NCBI GenBank assembly: GCA_023412975.1
Contig: JAEZRB010000238.1
Span: forward strand, 1-23,652
From: Bacteroidota bacterium
GTDB taxonomy: Bacteria > Bacteroidota > Bacteroidia > Chitinophagales > Chitinophagaceae
Length of the DNA stretch: 23,652 bases
Direction: 5' to 3'
Within the stretch, counting starts at the first letter, position 1; the number at the start of each line of letters is the position of its first letter. Shown piece by piece: positions 6,530 through 15,756 of this stretch. The notes below the pieces were generated by a model that worked only from the letters and a program-made list of their open reading frames with translations, was not told where the DNA came from and ran no database searches. The translations under genes and the position numbers were made by a program.

Positions 6530-7678
6530 ATGCGGATCAATTACATCGCCTATTTTTTTATACCAATCCTGGTTTTTAGTTGTAGTAGTTCCAAAAAACT
6601 CCGCCAGAGCGATTCCAAGAGTATTGCCGGGCTTAAGTTCATTGACGCATATGAAGTGCCTCATGGACTCCAGATGGAGGGCACGGAGATCGGCGGCCTT
6701 TCTGGTATTGACTATTACGCGGCTGATGATATATATTATATGATATGCGATGATCCCTCGGCGAGAGGCGCATCGAGGTTTTATACCGCAAAAATTTCCC
6801 TAAGCGGAAAAAGTATCGACACCGTGATCTTCACAGGAGTCACGACAATAAAAAATCCTGAGGGTAAACCGTATGCTGATATCACCAAAGACCTGCCCTG
6901 GTCGGCCGACCTGGAAGCCATGCGGTATAACCCGGTGCACAACTTCTTTGTGAGGAGCAGCGAGGGGCAGCGCCGGATACGACCCGTTCAACAATTACAA
7001 AACGCCGATATCGTGATCATGGACCGGAACGGCAATTGGGTTGATAGTTTTCCCCTGCCACCAAACATGCTGATGCAGCCTGTCGAAAAAGGCCCGCGCC
7101 ACAATAGCGTTTTCGAAGGTTTGGATTTCTCCGAAAATTTTCAACGACTTTATGTGAGCGTGGAGGAGCCATTATATGAAGACGGTCCAAAAGCCGGGCT
7201 CGGCGACTCCACTTCATGGGTCAGGATTATGGAATTTGATGTCCCATCCCGGAAACAGGTTGCGCAATATGCCTATGAGACCGATGCTGTTCCGCATCCC
7301 GCCAATCCCGTGGGTGCATTTAAGGTCAACGGTATTTCGGATATCATGCAGGTGGGTGATAAAAAATTCATCGTCATTGAAAGAGCGTATTCTGTCGGAA
7401 GGGTGGAATCGGATATCAGGCTTTTCCTGGCCGACGCGACTGAAGCGGAAAATATTGCCAGCAACATTTCGCTTGAACAAAACCCGAGCAGCCGGCCGAT
7501 GAAAAAGAAACTGCTGCTTGATATGAATAAAGAACTTGAGGTGGAAGTTTTTAATGTGGAAGGCATAACCTGGGGACCCAGGCTTCCCAATGGAAACCGC
7601 AGCCTTGTTTTAGTGACCGACAATAATTTTAATCCCAGGGAACGAACTCAGTTTTTCTTATTTGAAGTAATACCCTAA
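6530..7678 (+). CDS. Lipoprotein with a phytase-like / esterase-like domain
   Basis: From ATG 6530 the product has 382 residues and begins with a lipoprotein signal (MRINYIAYFFIPILVFSC, lipobox VFSC, C18). An in-frame GTG at 6419 would add 37 residues, but those codons cross a terminator and a -7 element and would bury the signal. The body (about 35-380) fits the phytase-like domain seen in 'esterase-like activity of phytase family' proteins: GGLSGIDYY near the start, DLEAMRYNP, NSVFEGLDFS and NVEGITWGP, spaced as in a beta-propeller. Such proteins are exported and their real substrates are poorly known, so phytase activity should not be assumed. The next gene starts 114 bases downstream. Confidence 0.82.
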   Translation: MRINYIAYFFIPILVFSCSSSKKLRQSDSKSIAGLKFIDAYEVPHGLQMEGTEIGGLSGIDYYAADDIYYMICDDPSARGASRFYTAKISLSGKSIDTVIFTGVTTIKNPEGKPYADITKDLPWSADLEAMRYNPVHNFFVRSSEGQRRIRPVQQLQNADIVIMDRNGNWVDSFPLPPNMLMQPVEKGPRHNSVFEGLDFSENFQRLYVSVEEPLYEDGPKAGLGDSTSWVRIMEFDVPSRKQVAQYAYETDAVPHPANPVGAFKVNGISDIMQVGDKKFIVIERAYSVGRVESDIRLFLADATEAENIASNISLEQNPSSRPMKKKLLLDMNKELEVEVFNVEGITWGPRLPNGNRSLVLVTDNNFNPRERTQFFLFEVIP

Positions 7679-7792
7679 GGAAGACCAGGCCATGGTACTA
7701 CGGGGTGCCGCCTGTACAATTTCGATGGATTTTTTTGACAGGGCGTTTTCTTCCCAGTATTTCTTTTCTATCTTTCAGAATATTTATTTTAT

Positions 7793-10252
7793 ATGAGGGT
7801 TGTTCCTTTTGTTATTTCAACGGTTGTAACTGCCGGGCTGGTTTTTGCACTTAATAAAAAATGGGGTCCTGTGCCACCGATGGGAAAGTTCCTAAGTCCG
7901 CAACATGGCTTCTGGCAAAATGCGGAGTCCACCGATCATGATTTTTCAGAAGATTTTGTATTTGATGGCCTCAAGGGAAAGGCCGAGGTATATTTTGATG
8001 AAAGACTGGTGCCGCACATTTTTGCGGAACATGACGAGGACCTGTATTTTGTTCAGGGCTATGTACATGCTAGGTTTCGACTATTCCAGATGGATCTTCA
8101 AACAAAGGCAGCTGAGGGTAGGGCTAGTGAGATCGCTGGTCCCCGGGCAATAAGCTATGACAGGGAACAACGCAGGCTGGGGATGAAATTCGCCGCCGAA
8201 AGAGCGCTCTTACAAATGCAGGAAGACCCCGCCTCATGGGCTGTGTTCAACGCTTACACCAATGGTGTCAATGCATATATAAAGTCATTAAAAGATAGTG
8301 AGATACCGATCGAGTATAAAATACTTGATTTTAAACCTGAGGAATGGACCCCGCTTCGCACCGCATTATTATTAAAGATGATGGCAAAGATGTTAAGCTC
8401 TGGTACGGAAGAAGACCTCACCGCAACAAATGCGAAAGCGATCTTTAGTGAGCAGGAATTAAAAATGATTTACCCACAGGTAGATGATTCACTGGTACCC
8501 ATTGTTCCAAAGGGTACACCCTTTGCCCCGCCTGGCGTTGTTCCCGTAAAACCTACTATTGCGGATTCTCTGTATTTCCAGGACAACTTGATTACTGCGG
8601 CAAAGGAAATATCAAAACCTGATAAAAATAACGGCAGCAACAACTGGGTAATATCAGGATCAAGAACACAAAGTGGTTTCCCTTTACTCGCCAATGATCC
8701 GCACCTCGAGTTATCATTTCCTTCCATCTGGTTTGAACAACAATTGTCAACGCCCGGAGGTAATACTTATGGCGTTTCATTACCCGGTAGTCCGTTTGTG
8801 ATCATCGGGTTCAACGATAGTATCGCCTGGGGTGTGACGAACGCGGGCAGGGACGTAAAAGACTTTTACCGGGTAAAGTTTCGTGATCATACAAAACAGG
8901 AGTATTGGTTCAATGGGAAATGGGAGCCCACACAGTTACGTATTGAAGAGATCAGGGTGAGAGGTGGCGCTACCGTTTACGATACGGTTGCTTACACAGT
9001 GCATGGCCCGGTCATGTTTGATGATTCATTTACAACAGGTAGTAATGCTGAGTCCAACCTGGCAGTTCGCTGGGTAGCGCACGATCCCAGCAATGAGGGC
9101 ATGACATTTTACCGGTTAAACCGTGCCAACAATTATGACGATTACACAAATGCGATCAGCACATTTGACTGCCCGGGTCAAAATTTTGTGTTTGCATCCA
9201 AATCAGGAGATATCGCTATCTGGCAGCAGGGAAAATTCCCGGCACGATGGGAGGGACAGGGACTGTATATTATGCCTGGTGACGATACCAGCTTCAGCTG
9301 GCAGGGATTTATTCCCCAGGCTGAAAATCCTCATTCCCGCAATCCTGAAAGAGGTTTCCTGGAAAGTGCTAATCAAAGACCCGTTGATTCTACTTACCCC
9401 TATTTTATTCCCGGTGGGTACATCACGCCGCGAGGTATTGCAGTAGAGCGTTTTCTTTCGGAGATGACTGCAGCCACGCCGGATGATTTTAAAAAATTAC
9501 AGGGAAACTATTTCAACGTGACCGCGGAAGATGCCTTGCCCATCCTCCTAAAATATGTGCAGGAGGAAAAGCTGGGTGCCGATGGTAAAAAATTTCTTGA
9601 TATCATAAAGAAATGGGATCTCCAGGCAGGCCCATCGTCGCGCGGGCAAACGATCTACCAGTGCTGGTTTGATTCTTTGGAATCGGTTATCTGGATGGAT
9701 GATATCAGCCGAACGTCACCTGCTGCAACTTTTCCTGATGAGCAAACTACGTTGGAAATGTTGTTGAAAGACTCTTCGAACATGTCATACATTGATAACT
9801 TAAACACACCTGAGATTGAAACGCTCAATGAAATTGTTACCGAAGCATTAAACAAGGCATCCATAAAGCTGGCTGAAAGCGAAAAAGAAAACAGGCTGGA
9901 GTGGGCCCGGTTTAAAAATCCGACCATCTATCACCTGCTAAAAGAAGCCGTAATGCCATTTGCAAGAACGGGACTCAATGTAGGCGGTTCGGGTAATATC
10001 ATTAATGCGCTAACGCATAGTCACGGGCCCAGTTGGCGAATGATAGTACATCTTTCACCCGATACGGAAGCCTATGGCGTTTTCCCGGGTGGACAAAGTG
10101 GGAACCCCGGTAGCCTGTACTACGACAATTTTGTAGACACCTGGGCTGCCGGCGATTATTTCAGACTATGGGTGATGAAACGAACAGATGCCATTGATAA
10201 ACGCGTGAAATGGACGATGAGATTTTCGAATTCGGCCACGGGTAACGAGTAA
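7793..10252 (+). CDS. Penicillin acylase family protein (peptidase S45, Ntn hydrolase)
   Basis: The 819-residue precursor has the S45 layout: an N-terminal hydrophobic segment (residues 5-20; signal or anchor), an alpha-chain region, a linker and a beta chain. The self-cleavage site is visible as NNGSNNWVISG, with S282 after G281 becoming the N-terminal nucleophile. LLANDPHLE (about 298-306) and VTNAGRDVKDFY further on are typical beta-chain motifs. Family members hydrolyse amide bonds of acylated compounds such as beta-lactams or acyl-homoserine lactones; the substrate here is unknown and quorum-signal breakdown is only one option. It should act in the periplasm. A one-mismatch -7 element (TATCTTTC, 7769-7776) lies 17 bases upstream. 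A small membrane-protein gene follows after 39 bases and may be co-transcribed. Confidence 0.93.
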   Translation: MRVVPFVISTVVTAGLVFALNKKWGPVPPMGKFLSPQHGFWQNAESTDHDFSEDFVFDGLKGKAEVYFDERLVPHIFAEHDEDLYFVQGYVHARFRLFQMDLQTKAAEGRASEIAGPRAISYDREQRRLGMKFAAERALLQMQEDPASWAVFNAYTNGVNAYIKSLKDSEIPIEYKILDFKPEEWTPLRTALLLKMMAKMLSSGTEEDLTATNAKAIFSEQELKMIYPQVDDSLVPIVPKGTPFAPPGVVPVKPTIADSLYFQDNLITAAKEISKPDKNNGSNNWVISGSRTQSGFPLLANDPHLELSFPSIWFEQQLSTPGGNTYGVSLPGSPFVIIGFNDSIAWGVTNAGRDVKDFYRVKFRDHTKQEYWFNGKWEPTQLRIEEIRVRGGATVYDTVAYTVHGPVMFDDSFTTGSNAESNLAVRWVAHDPSNEGMTFYRLNRANNYDDYTNAISTFDCPGQNFVFASKSGDIAIWQQGKFPARWEGQGLYIMPGDDTSFSWQGFIPQAENPHSRNPERGFLESANQRPVDSTYPYFIPGGYITPRGIAVERFLSEMTAATPDDFKKLQGNYFNVTAEDALPILLKYVQEEKLGADGKKFLDIIKKWDLQAGPSSRGQTIYQCWFDSLESVIWMDDISRTSPAATFPDEQTTLEMLLKDSSNMSYIDNLNTPEIETLNEIVTEALNKASIKLAESEKENRLEWARFKNPTIYHLLKEAVMPFARTGLNVGGSGNIINALTHSHGPSWRMIVHLSPDTEAYGVFPGGQSGNPGSLYYDNFVDTWAAGDYFRLWVMKRTDAIDKRVKWTMRFSNSATGNE

Positions 10253-10291
10253 TTTATTTCCAGTCACACGACATCCAACAAATAAAAAAAC

Positions 10292-10657
10292 ATGAGATTT
10301 TTCGCAGCACTGGTCACAACGATATTGCTTTCTTTTATCGCCGGACTTTTTCTTCCCTGGTGGGGGATTGCCATCGCCTCATTTATCGCAGCGATTTGTG
10401 TATATCAAAGAGCGGGGTTTGCTTTTCTTTCGGCATTCTTTGGTTTGTTGTTGCTCTGGTGCGGACTTGCATTCTGGATTGATACAGCTAACGAAAGCAT
10501 TTTGTCTGCAAGAATAGGAGAACTCCTGGGAATAGGCAGCAATTCATTCTTATTAATATTGATAACCGGTGCGGTGGGGGGACTGGTTGGAGGTATGTCC
10601 GCCATGAGCGGAAGTTTTCTTGTTGCCCGAAAAAAAATCAGAACATCCCGGGAATAA
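10292..10657 (+). CDS. Small four-helix membrane protein of unknown function
   Basis: The 121-residue protein is mostly hydrophobic, with about four membrane segments (near 3-20, 23-38, 41-62 and 85-112) and a short basic C-terminus (ARKKIRTSRE). A glycine-rich run in the last segment (TGAVGGLVGGMSAMSG) suggests tight helix packing. It has no recognised domain. It follows the penicillin acylase gene by 39 bases on the same strand, so shared transcription is likely, but nothing shows a shared function. An A-rich stretch before the ATG is typical of starts in this group. Confidence 0.75.
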   Translation: MRFFAALVTTILLSFIAGLFLPWWGIAIASFIAAICVYQRAGFAFLSAFFGLLLLWCGLAFWIDTANESILSARIGELLGIGSNSFLLILITGAVGGLVGGMSAMSGSFLVARKKIRTSRE

Positions 10658-10709
10658 TTTTGCATCAGGTAGCGGTGTTAGCATGATGATTCATCACTAT
10701 ACTTTCACG

Positions 10710-10747
10710 TTTCTGTAACATCGCAGGGATTACATTCGTTACAGAAA
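10710..10747. promoter_or_regulatory. Perfect 10-base inverted repeat just upstream of the DUF5686 gene
   Basis: TTTCTGTAAC at 10710-10719 is the exact reverse complement of GTTACAGAAA at 10738-10747, with 18 bases between. It ends six bases before the ATG at 10754. It could be an operator for a dimeric regulator (centres 28 bases apart) or a hairpin covering the ribosome entry region. No T run follows, so it is not a terminator. Confidence 0.5.
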
Positions 10748-10753
10748 TTTGAT

Positions 10754-13249
10754 ATGAAACCAACGCTACTCCTGTCTGCTCTAATTTTTCTTACACAGTA
10801 CAGTTTCGCCGGGAAAATTTCCGGCACCATTACCGATGATAAAGGCGTTCCGCTGCCATATGCCTCTGTGAGTGTTAAGGGCACAAACAAAGGCGCAACC
10901 GCTAACGGTGCCGGTAAGTATACTATCAACCTGAACCCGGGTGATTACGTACTGGTAGCCCGGTACGTTGGCTATAGCCGGCAGGAAAAATCAGTCAGTG
11001 TTGGTAACACTGAGCAGATACTCGATTTTAGTTTATCCATCCAGGAGCTGACTCTTTCAGAGGTGGTAGTGAAAAAAGGGGAGGATCCCGCTTATGAAAT
11101 CATCCGCAACGCGATAAGGAAAAGAAACTATTATAACGAGCAGGTTGATTCCTTTACCGTAAATGTATATATCAAAGGTTTGCTTCGATCGGCCGGCATG
11201 CCCGAAAAACTTTTTGGAAAGAAGATCGAGCGGGATGAGAATGATGGGTTGGATTCCCTGGGTAAAGGGATCTTATTTTTATCCGAATCGGTTACACGGG
11301 TTGATTATGCCAAACCCAATAATATCAAACTACATGTAATCTCTTCCCGTGAGAGCGGTGGTGGATACGGACTTAGTTTTCCTTTCTTCATTAATTTTTA
11401 CCAGAACAATGTTTCGGTATTCGATAACAATCTCAACCCCCGCGGATTTATCTCACCTATTGCTGATGGCGCTTTGAATTATTACCGGTTCAAATACGAG
11501 GGAAGTTTTGTTGAAGATGGTGAGATGATCAATACCATCACGGTAACACCGAGGCGGAAGAACGAGCCACTATTCAGCGGCACAATCCAGATCACGGAAA
11601 ATGACTGGCGGATTTTTAGTACGGACCTGCTGACTACAAGGGAAAACCAACTTGAGTTGATCGATACTTTACGCATCACCCAATTGCATTCGGCTGTAGT
11701 TCCTGATATCTGGAGGACAAAAAGCCAGGTTTTATACGTGGCGGCGAAGCAATTTGGTTTTCATATTACTGGAAATTTTGTAAATGTTTATAACGATTAC
11801 GATATCAACCCCGGTTTCGAGAAAAAGCATTTTGGACGCACGGTCATGAAGTATGATACGGCTTTCAATAAAAAAGACAGCGCATACTGGAATAGCACCA
11901 GGCCGGTGGCGCTCGAGAATGATGAGAAGAGGGATTTTGTTTTCAAGGACAGTATCTCGAAAATCAAACGTGATTCCATGGGCTCAAAAGCATACCGTGA
12001 TTCACTGCAACGCAGCCAAAAGCCGATCACCTTCAAGGGATTTGCCTGGTCGGGCCAACGGCATAATTGGTATGGAAAGAACGGAACACTCACCTGGAGT
12101 ATGAAGCCTATGATTCCGCAGGTTGAATATAATACAGTAGAAGGATTATCAATTAACCTGGAACAGACATACAATTACTCAAATCAGAAAGGCAAATACA
12201 ATTACCAGCTCGACTGGAATACGAGATATGGTTTCAGCAATTCTCACCTGAATTCTTTTGCAGACCTTGTGATCCGGCCAAAGAAATACGGTTACCGGAA
12301 CCGTTACCTGAAGTTATCCGGAGGAAAAAGAGTTTCGCAGTTTAACCACGACAATCCTATAGACCCGCTTACCAACGCTGCTTACACTTTACTTGGAAAG
12401 CGGAATTACATGAAATTGTATGAAAACTGGTTTAGTGGTGTTGAATACAATAATAAACTGGAAAGTGGGCTGGTAATAAATGTTCACGCAGTTTTTGAAG
12501 ACAGGATCCCGTTAGTAAACACAACGGACTATACCTTTTTTGATAAAGACCGGCAATTGCTTCCCAACCATCCCTATGAACTGGAAACTATGAGCTTTGA
12601 AAAGCACCAGGCCCTGGTGGCAGGGGTAACACTCACCTGGCAACCGGGACAACGTTATATTGAGTATCCATGGGGCAAGATGGCCTTGGGGTCTAATAAA
12701 CCAATTTTCCAGCTAGAATATAATAAAGGAATAAAAGATGTATTTGGATCTGATATCAATTTCGACAAATGGAAGTTCTCCATGGCCGATAATATGAATT
12801 TTAAGATCGGGGGTGAGTTCAAATACCGGTTGGGAGTGGGTGGTTTTTTAAATAATAAATCCGTTTCAATACCCGACCTGCAGCATTTCAATGGGAACCA
12901 GACATTTTATAATATCAAATACCTGAATAGTTTTCAGCTGGCGCCTTACTACAGGTACAGCAATGCTGAAGAGTTTTATGCATTTGGTCATGCCGAGCAC
13001 CATTTCAACGGCTTGCTGACAAATAAAATTCCACTTTTCAACAAATTAAGATGGAACCTGGTGGGCGGCGCCAATACTTTTTTTGTGAATAAAGACAACT
13101 ATTATGTGGAGGTATTCGCTGGACTTGAAAATATCTTCAAATTATTCCGCGTCGATTTTATCAATGCATACCAGCCGGGGTTGGGCAACAAATTCGGTGT
13201 ACGCGTAGGTTTCGGCGGATTAATAGGAGGGAAGGTTCAGTTTAAATAA
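10754..13249 (+). CDS. DUF5686 outer-membrane protein with carboxypeptidase-like regulatory domain
   Basis: The 831-residue protein has a signal peptide (1 to about 19, ending SFA), then a carboxypeptidase-regulatory-like beta-sandwich (about 20-105; KISGTITDDKGVPLPYASV and YVGYSRQEKSV), then a long DUF5686 region. The start of DUF5686 is recognisable in DPAYEIIRNAIRKRNYYNEQ (about 111-130). The C-terminal half is rich in alternating aromatic and polar strands and ends in VRVGFGGLIGGKVQFK, as expected of an outer-membrane beta-barrel. The function of the family is unknown. It is related in N-terminal design to TonB-dependent receptors but has no evident plug. A 10-base inverted repeat lies directly before its start. 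The next gene begins 121 bases later and seems to have its own promoter. Confidence 0.88.
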   Translation: MKPTLLLSALIFLTQYSFAGKISGTITDDKGVPLPYASVSVKGTNKGATANGAGKYTINLNPGDYVLVARYVGYSRQEKSVSVGNTEQILDFSLSIQELTLSEVVVKKGEDPAYEIIRNAIRKRNYYNEQVDSFTVNVYIKGLLRSAGMPEKLFGKKIERDENDGLDSLGKGILFLSESVTRVDYAKPNNIKLHVISSRESGGGYGLSFPFFINFYQNNVSVFDNNLNPRGFISPIADGALNYYRFKYEGSFVEDGEMINTITVTPRRKNEPLFSGTIQITENDWRIFSTDLLTTRENQLELIDTLRITQLHSAVVPDIWRTKSQVLYVAAKQFGFHITGNFVNVYNDYDINPGFEKKHFGRTVMKYDTAFNKKDSAYWNSTRPVALENDEKRDFVFKDSISKIKRDSMGSKAYRDSLQRSQKPITFKGFAWSGQRHNWYGKNGTLTWSMKPMIPQVEYNTVEGLSINLEQTYNYSNQKGKYNYQLDWNTRYGFSNSHLNSFADLVIRPKKYGYRNRYLKLSGGKRVSQFNHDNPIDPLTNAAYTLLGKRNYMKLYENWFSGVEYNNKLESGLVINVHAVFEDRIPLVNTTDYTFFDKDRQLLPNHPYELETMSFEKHQALVAGVTLTWQPGQRYIEYPWGKMALGSNKPIFQLEYNKGIKDVFGSDINFDKWKFSMADNMNFKIGGEFKYRLGVGGFLNNKSVSIPDLQHFNGNQTFYNIKYLNSFQLAPYYRYSNAEEFYAFGHAEHHFNGLLTNKIPLFNKLRWNLVGGANTFFVNKDNYYVEVFAGLENIFKLFRVDFINAYQPGLGNKFGVRVGFGGLIGGKVQFK

Positions 13250-13284
13250 ACCCGCTTCCTGTGACGGGACTCCGAACAATTTCA

Positions 13285-13292
13285 TAACTTTG
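13285..13292 (+). promoter_or_regulatory. Bacteroidota-type -7 element for trhO
   Basis: TAACTTTG matches TAnnTTTG. It overlaps the TTG codon at 13290 that could otherwise start the trhO frame, so that TTG would not be in the message. Transcription would begin near 13297-13299, leaving a leader of about 73 bases before ATG 13371. No clear -33 box is seen. Confidence 0.45.
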
Positions 13293-13370
13293 CGGCGAAA
13301 TTTGGTTCAGCCTGCAACTGACCAATTATCTTATAATTTTCCCGATATCGGGAATCAAATTTCAAGGCAT

Positions 13371-14405
13371 ATGGCATTACATAATCGTGTCTCACGACAG
13401 GAGCTAAAGGAGCGTATCAAACAGGATCCCACACCTCGCACCACCATCTCATTTTATTGTTATTTTAAGGTTGAAGAGCCGGAAGTATTTCGGAATACCC
13501 TATATAAAGATCTGTCTGCACTGGGTGTCCTTGGCCGCATATATGTTGCTCACGAAGGCATCAACGCACAGGTTAGCATACCCACTTCAAATTTTGAGCA
13601 GTTTAAGAATTATCTATACGCCATCGAGCCACTCGATGGTCTCAGGCTGAACATCGCGGTAGATGATGATGGAAAATCTTTCTATGTGCTCGATGTAAAG
13701 GTCCGCCCGAAAATTGTGGCCGACGGTATTCACGATCCAGCCTTCGACATGGCCAACCGCGGGAAATATGTAAATGCCGAACAGTTTAACCAACTCACCG
13801 ATGATCCGAACACTGTAGTGATCGATATGCGTAATCACTACGAGTATGAAGTGGGTCATTTTGAGAAAGCGATCGAAATACCCAGTGATACATTCCGTGA
13901 ACAGTTACCCATGGCGGTGGATATGATGAAGGAAGACAAAGACCGCAATATTATCATGTATTGTACGGGAGGGATTCGTTGTGAGAAGGCTTCGGCGTTT
14001 ATGCTGCACAAGGGTTTCAAAAATGTATTCCACCTCGAAGGAGGAATTATCCATTATGCCAACCAGGTAAAGGAAAAAGGTTTACCCAATAAGTTTCACG
14101 GAAAGAATTTTGTATTTGATCAAAGGCTGGGTGAAAGGATCACCGACGAAATCATTGCACGTTGTCACCAGTGTGGCAAGCCTGCCGATACACATGTGAA
14201 TTGTGCCAATGATTCCTGTCACCTGCTTTTTATACAGTGTGATGAATGCAGGGAAAAGTATGAAGGCTGCTGCAGTACCGGCTGCCAGGATTTCATCCAC
14301 CTCCCAGCTGAGCAGCAAAAAGAACTGCGTAAAGGCATCGACAAGGGGAGGAATGTTTTCAATAAAGCAAAATCCAGGGGCGAAGGACTAGTCAAAAGCC
14401 GATAG
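13371..14405 (+). CDS. trhO: tRNA uridine(34) hydroxylase, rhodanese-like
   Basis: From ATG 13371 the protein has 344 residues (MALHNRVSRQELKERI). It has the TrhO (YceA) layout: an N-terminal domain with FYCYFKVEEP, GRIYVAHEGINAQVS and DVKVRPKIVADG, a rhodanese domain with VIDMRNHYEYEVGHF and the loop CTGGIRCEKA (C198 and C204), then a cysteine-rich tail (RCHQCGKPADTHVNC and later CDECREKYEGCCSTGC). The family catalyses oxygen-dependent hydroxylation of U34 on the way to 5-(carboxy)methoxyuridine in tRNA. The in-frame TTG at 13290 is rejected as start because it overlaps the -7 element. The gene converges on the dehydratase gene, with 13 bases between stops, and a weak stem (TAGTG/CACTA, 14403-14421) spans both ends. 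Confidence 0.94.
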   Translation: MALHNRVSRQELKERIKQDPTPRTTISFYCYFKVEEPEVFRNTLYKDLSALGVLGRIYVAHEGINAQVSIPTSNFEQFKNYLYAIEPLDGLRLNIAVDDDGKSFYVLDVKVRPKIVADGIHDPAFDMANRGKYVNAEQFNQLTDDPNTVVIDMRNHYEYEVGHFEKAIEIPSDTFREQLPMAVDMMKEDKDRNIIMYCTGGIRCEKASAFMLHKGFKNVFHLEGGIIHYANQVKEKGLPNKFHGKNFVFDQRLGERITDEIIARCHQCGKPADTHVNCANDSCHLLFIQCDECREKYEGCCSTGCQDFIHLPAEQQKELRKGIDKGRNVFNKAKSRGEGLVKSR

Positions 14406-14418
14406 TGGTAGTCTTTCA

Positions 14419-15375
14419 CTAGACGAACCATTTGCCTACTATTGCCAGGTCCACATTTCCGCCACTAAATATTACCCCGACTTTTTTTCGGGAGAATTCC
14501 TCTTTGTGTTTTAATACTACGGCAAGTGTGACAGCCGAGCTTGGTTCTATGATGATCTTCATCCGCTCATAAACCAGTTTCATAGCCGAGATGATTTCGT
14601 CATCGCTTACAGTATAAACAGACATTACGAGTTGTCGGATCACCGGGAATGTTTTATCACCGAGTTTGGTGCGTAATCCATCGGCGATAGTATCGATATA
14701 CGGTGCTGCTTCAATAGTGCCGGTTCTTACAGAAAGTATTGCGTCGGCTGCTCCCTCTGGTTCTGCAGCATACACAGCTGTTGTGGGGGAGAAATAGTGT
14801 GCGCTCAGCAGTGTCCCACTCAGCAGTCCGCCACCACCAACAGGCGCGATGATGGCATCAAGCCCGGGAACTTCTTCGATCATTTCCTTTGCAACGGTGG
14901 CCTGTCCTGCAATGACCCGCTCGTCGTCGTAAGGGTGGATGAATTCTGCACCCGTTCTGTCAAGTATTTGCTGCAAAGTATGTTCCCGTGCCTGCTGCGT
15001 AGGTTCGCAAAAACTTATTTCTGCACCATAACCGCGCACCGCTTCCACTTTTACCTTTGGAGAATTGTCGGGCATCACGATCATTGCTTTTGCACCCACA
15101 TGGCGTGCGGCATAAGCAAGTGCCTGCGCGTGATTGCCGGAAGAGTGAGTTGCGACACCTTTTGAAAGTTTATCGGCGGGAACAGACAAAACCGCATTCA
15201 TCGCTCCGCGGATCTTGAAGGCGCCGATCTTCTGGAAATTTTCACATTTGAAAAAAAGACTTGCGCCTGAAGCCTGATCAAGGTATTCCGAACGCAGGAC
15301 CGGTGTGCGGTGAATAAATGGTTTTATTCTTTCGTGTGCCTGCTCTATTTGCTGCCGCTCAATTGTAAACTCCAT
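14419..15375 (-). CDS. Threonine/serine dehydratase, PLP-dependent
   Basis: From ATG 15375 the product has 318 residues (MEFTIERQQIEQAHERI). It is a fold-type II PLP enzyme: the Schiff-base lysine is K54 in KIGAFKIRG, followed by HSSGNHAQALA, the phosphate-binding PVGGGGLLSG and a C-terminal FSGGNVD. There is no C-terminal ACT regulatory domain, so it resembles catabolic threonine dehydratase or serine racemase more than biosynthetic IlvA. It would convert threonine to 2-oxobutanoate, and serine to pyruvate, through enamine intermediates. An upstream in-frame start at 15399 would overlap ridA by 22 bases; ATG 15375 leaves a two-base gap and a family-like N-terminus. It is the last gene of a three-gene operon. 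Confidence 0.9.
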   Translation of the reverse strand: MEFTIERQQIEQAHERIKPFIHRTPVLRSEYLDQASGASLFFKCENFQKIGAFKIRGAMNAVLSVPADKLSKGVATHSSGNHAQALAYAARHVGAKAMIVMPDNSPKVKVEAVRGYGAEISFCEPTQQAREHTLQQILDRTGAEFIHPYDDERVIAGQATVAKEMIEEVPGLDAIIAPVGGGGLLSGTLLSAHYFSPTTAVYAAEPEGAADAILSVRTGTIEAAPYIDTIADGLRTKLGDKTFPVIRQLVMSVYTVSDDEIISAMKLVYERMKIIIEPSSAVTLAVVLKHKEEFSRKKVGVIFSGGNVDLAIVGKWFV

Positions 15376-15377
15376 AC

Positions 15378-15752
15378 TTAAATAACTGAAGCGATACAAT
15401 CAATTTCAATTTCGCAACCGCGGTTGAGCACGTTGCAGGGCACCACTATCCGGGCAGGACGATGATCGCCCATAATGCGTGCAAAGGTGTCATTGAATTT
15501 TGCCCAGTTACCGATGTCGGAAATGAACACACTTACTTTCAAAATGTGATTGAGATCGCTGCCACTTGCCTTTAATACATTTTCAAGATTCCTCATGCAA
15601 AGCGTGGTTTGCTCTTCAATACTTCCAAGTTGCGCCTCACCACTAGCGTCGAGTGGTAACTGGCCGCTCACATAAACAAGGCCATTGTGTACAATAGCCG
15701 GGGCGTAGTGACCTTTGGGCTTTGCTGAGGGGTAGATTGCTTTTATTTCCAT
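15378..15752 (-). CDS. ridA: RidA family enamine/imine deaminase
   Basis: The 124-residue protein has normal RidA length and motifs: YVSGQLPLD (about 27-35), QTTLCMRNLENVL, and the active-site region RPARIVVPC with R101 corresponding to the catalytic arginine of E. coli RidA, and E116 in CEIEIDCIA corresponding to its conserved glutamate. RidA trimers hydrolyse 2-aminoacrylate and 2-aminocrotonate, the reactive products released by PLP serine/threonine dehydratases. That chemistry fits the dehydratase gene two bases downstream. The lactonase gene ends four bases upstream, so all three are very likely one transcript. It should act in the cytoplasm. Assignment to the RidA subfamily proper, rather than Rid1-7, rests on the arginine. 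Confidence 0.92.
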   Translation of the reverse strand: MEIKAIYPSAKPKGHYAPAIVHNGLVYVSGQLPLDASGEAQLGSIEEQTTLCMRNLENVLKASGSDLNHILKVSVFISDIGNWAKFNDTFARIMGDHRPARIVVPCNVLNRGCEIEIDCIASVI

Positions 15753-15756
15753 ATCA

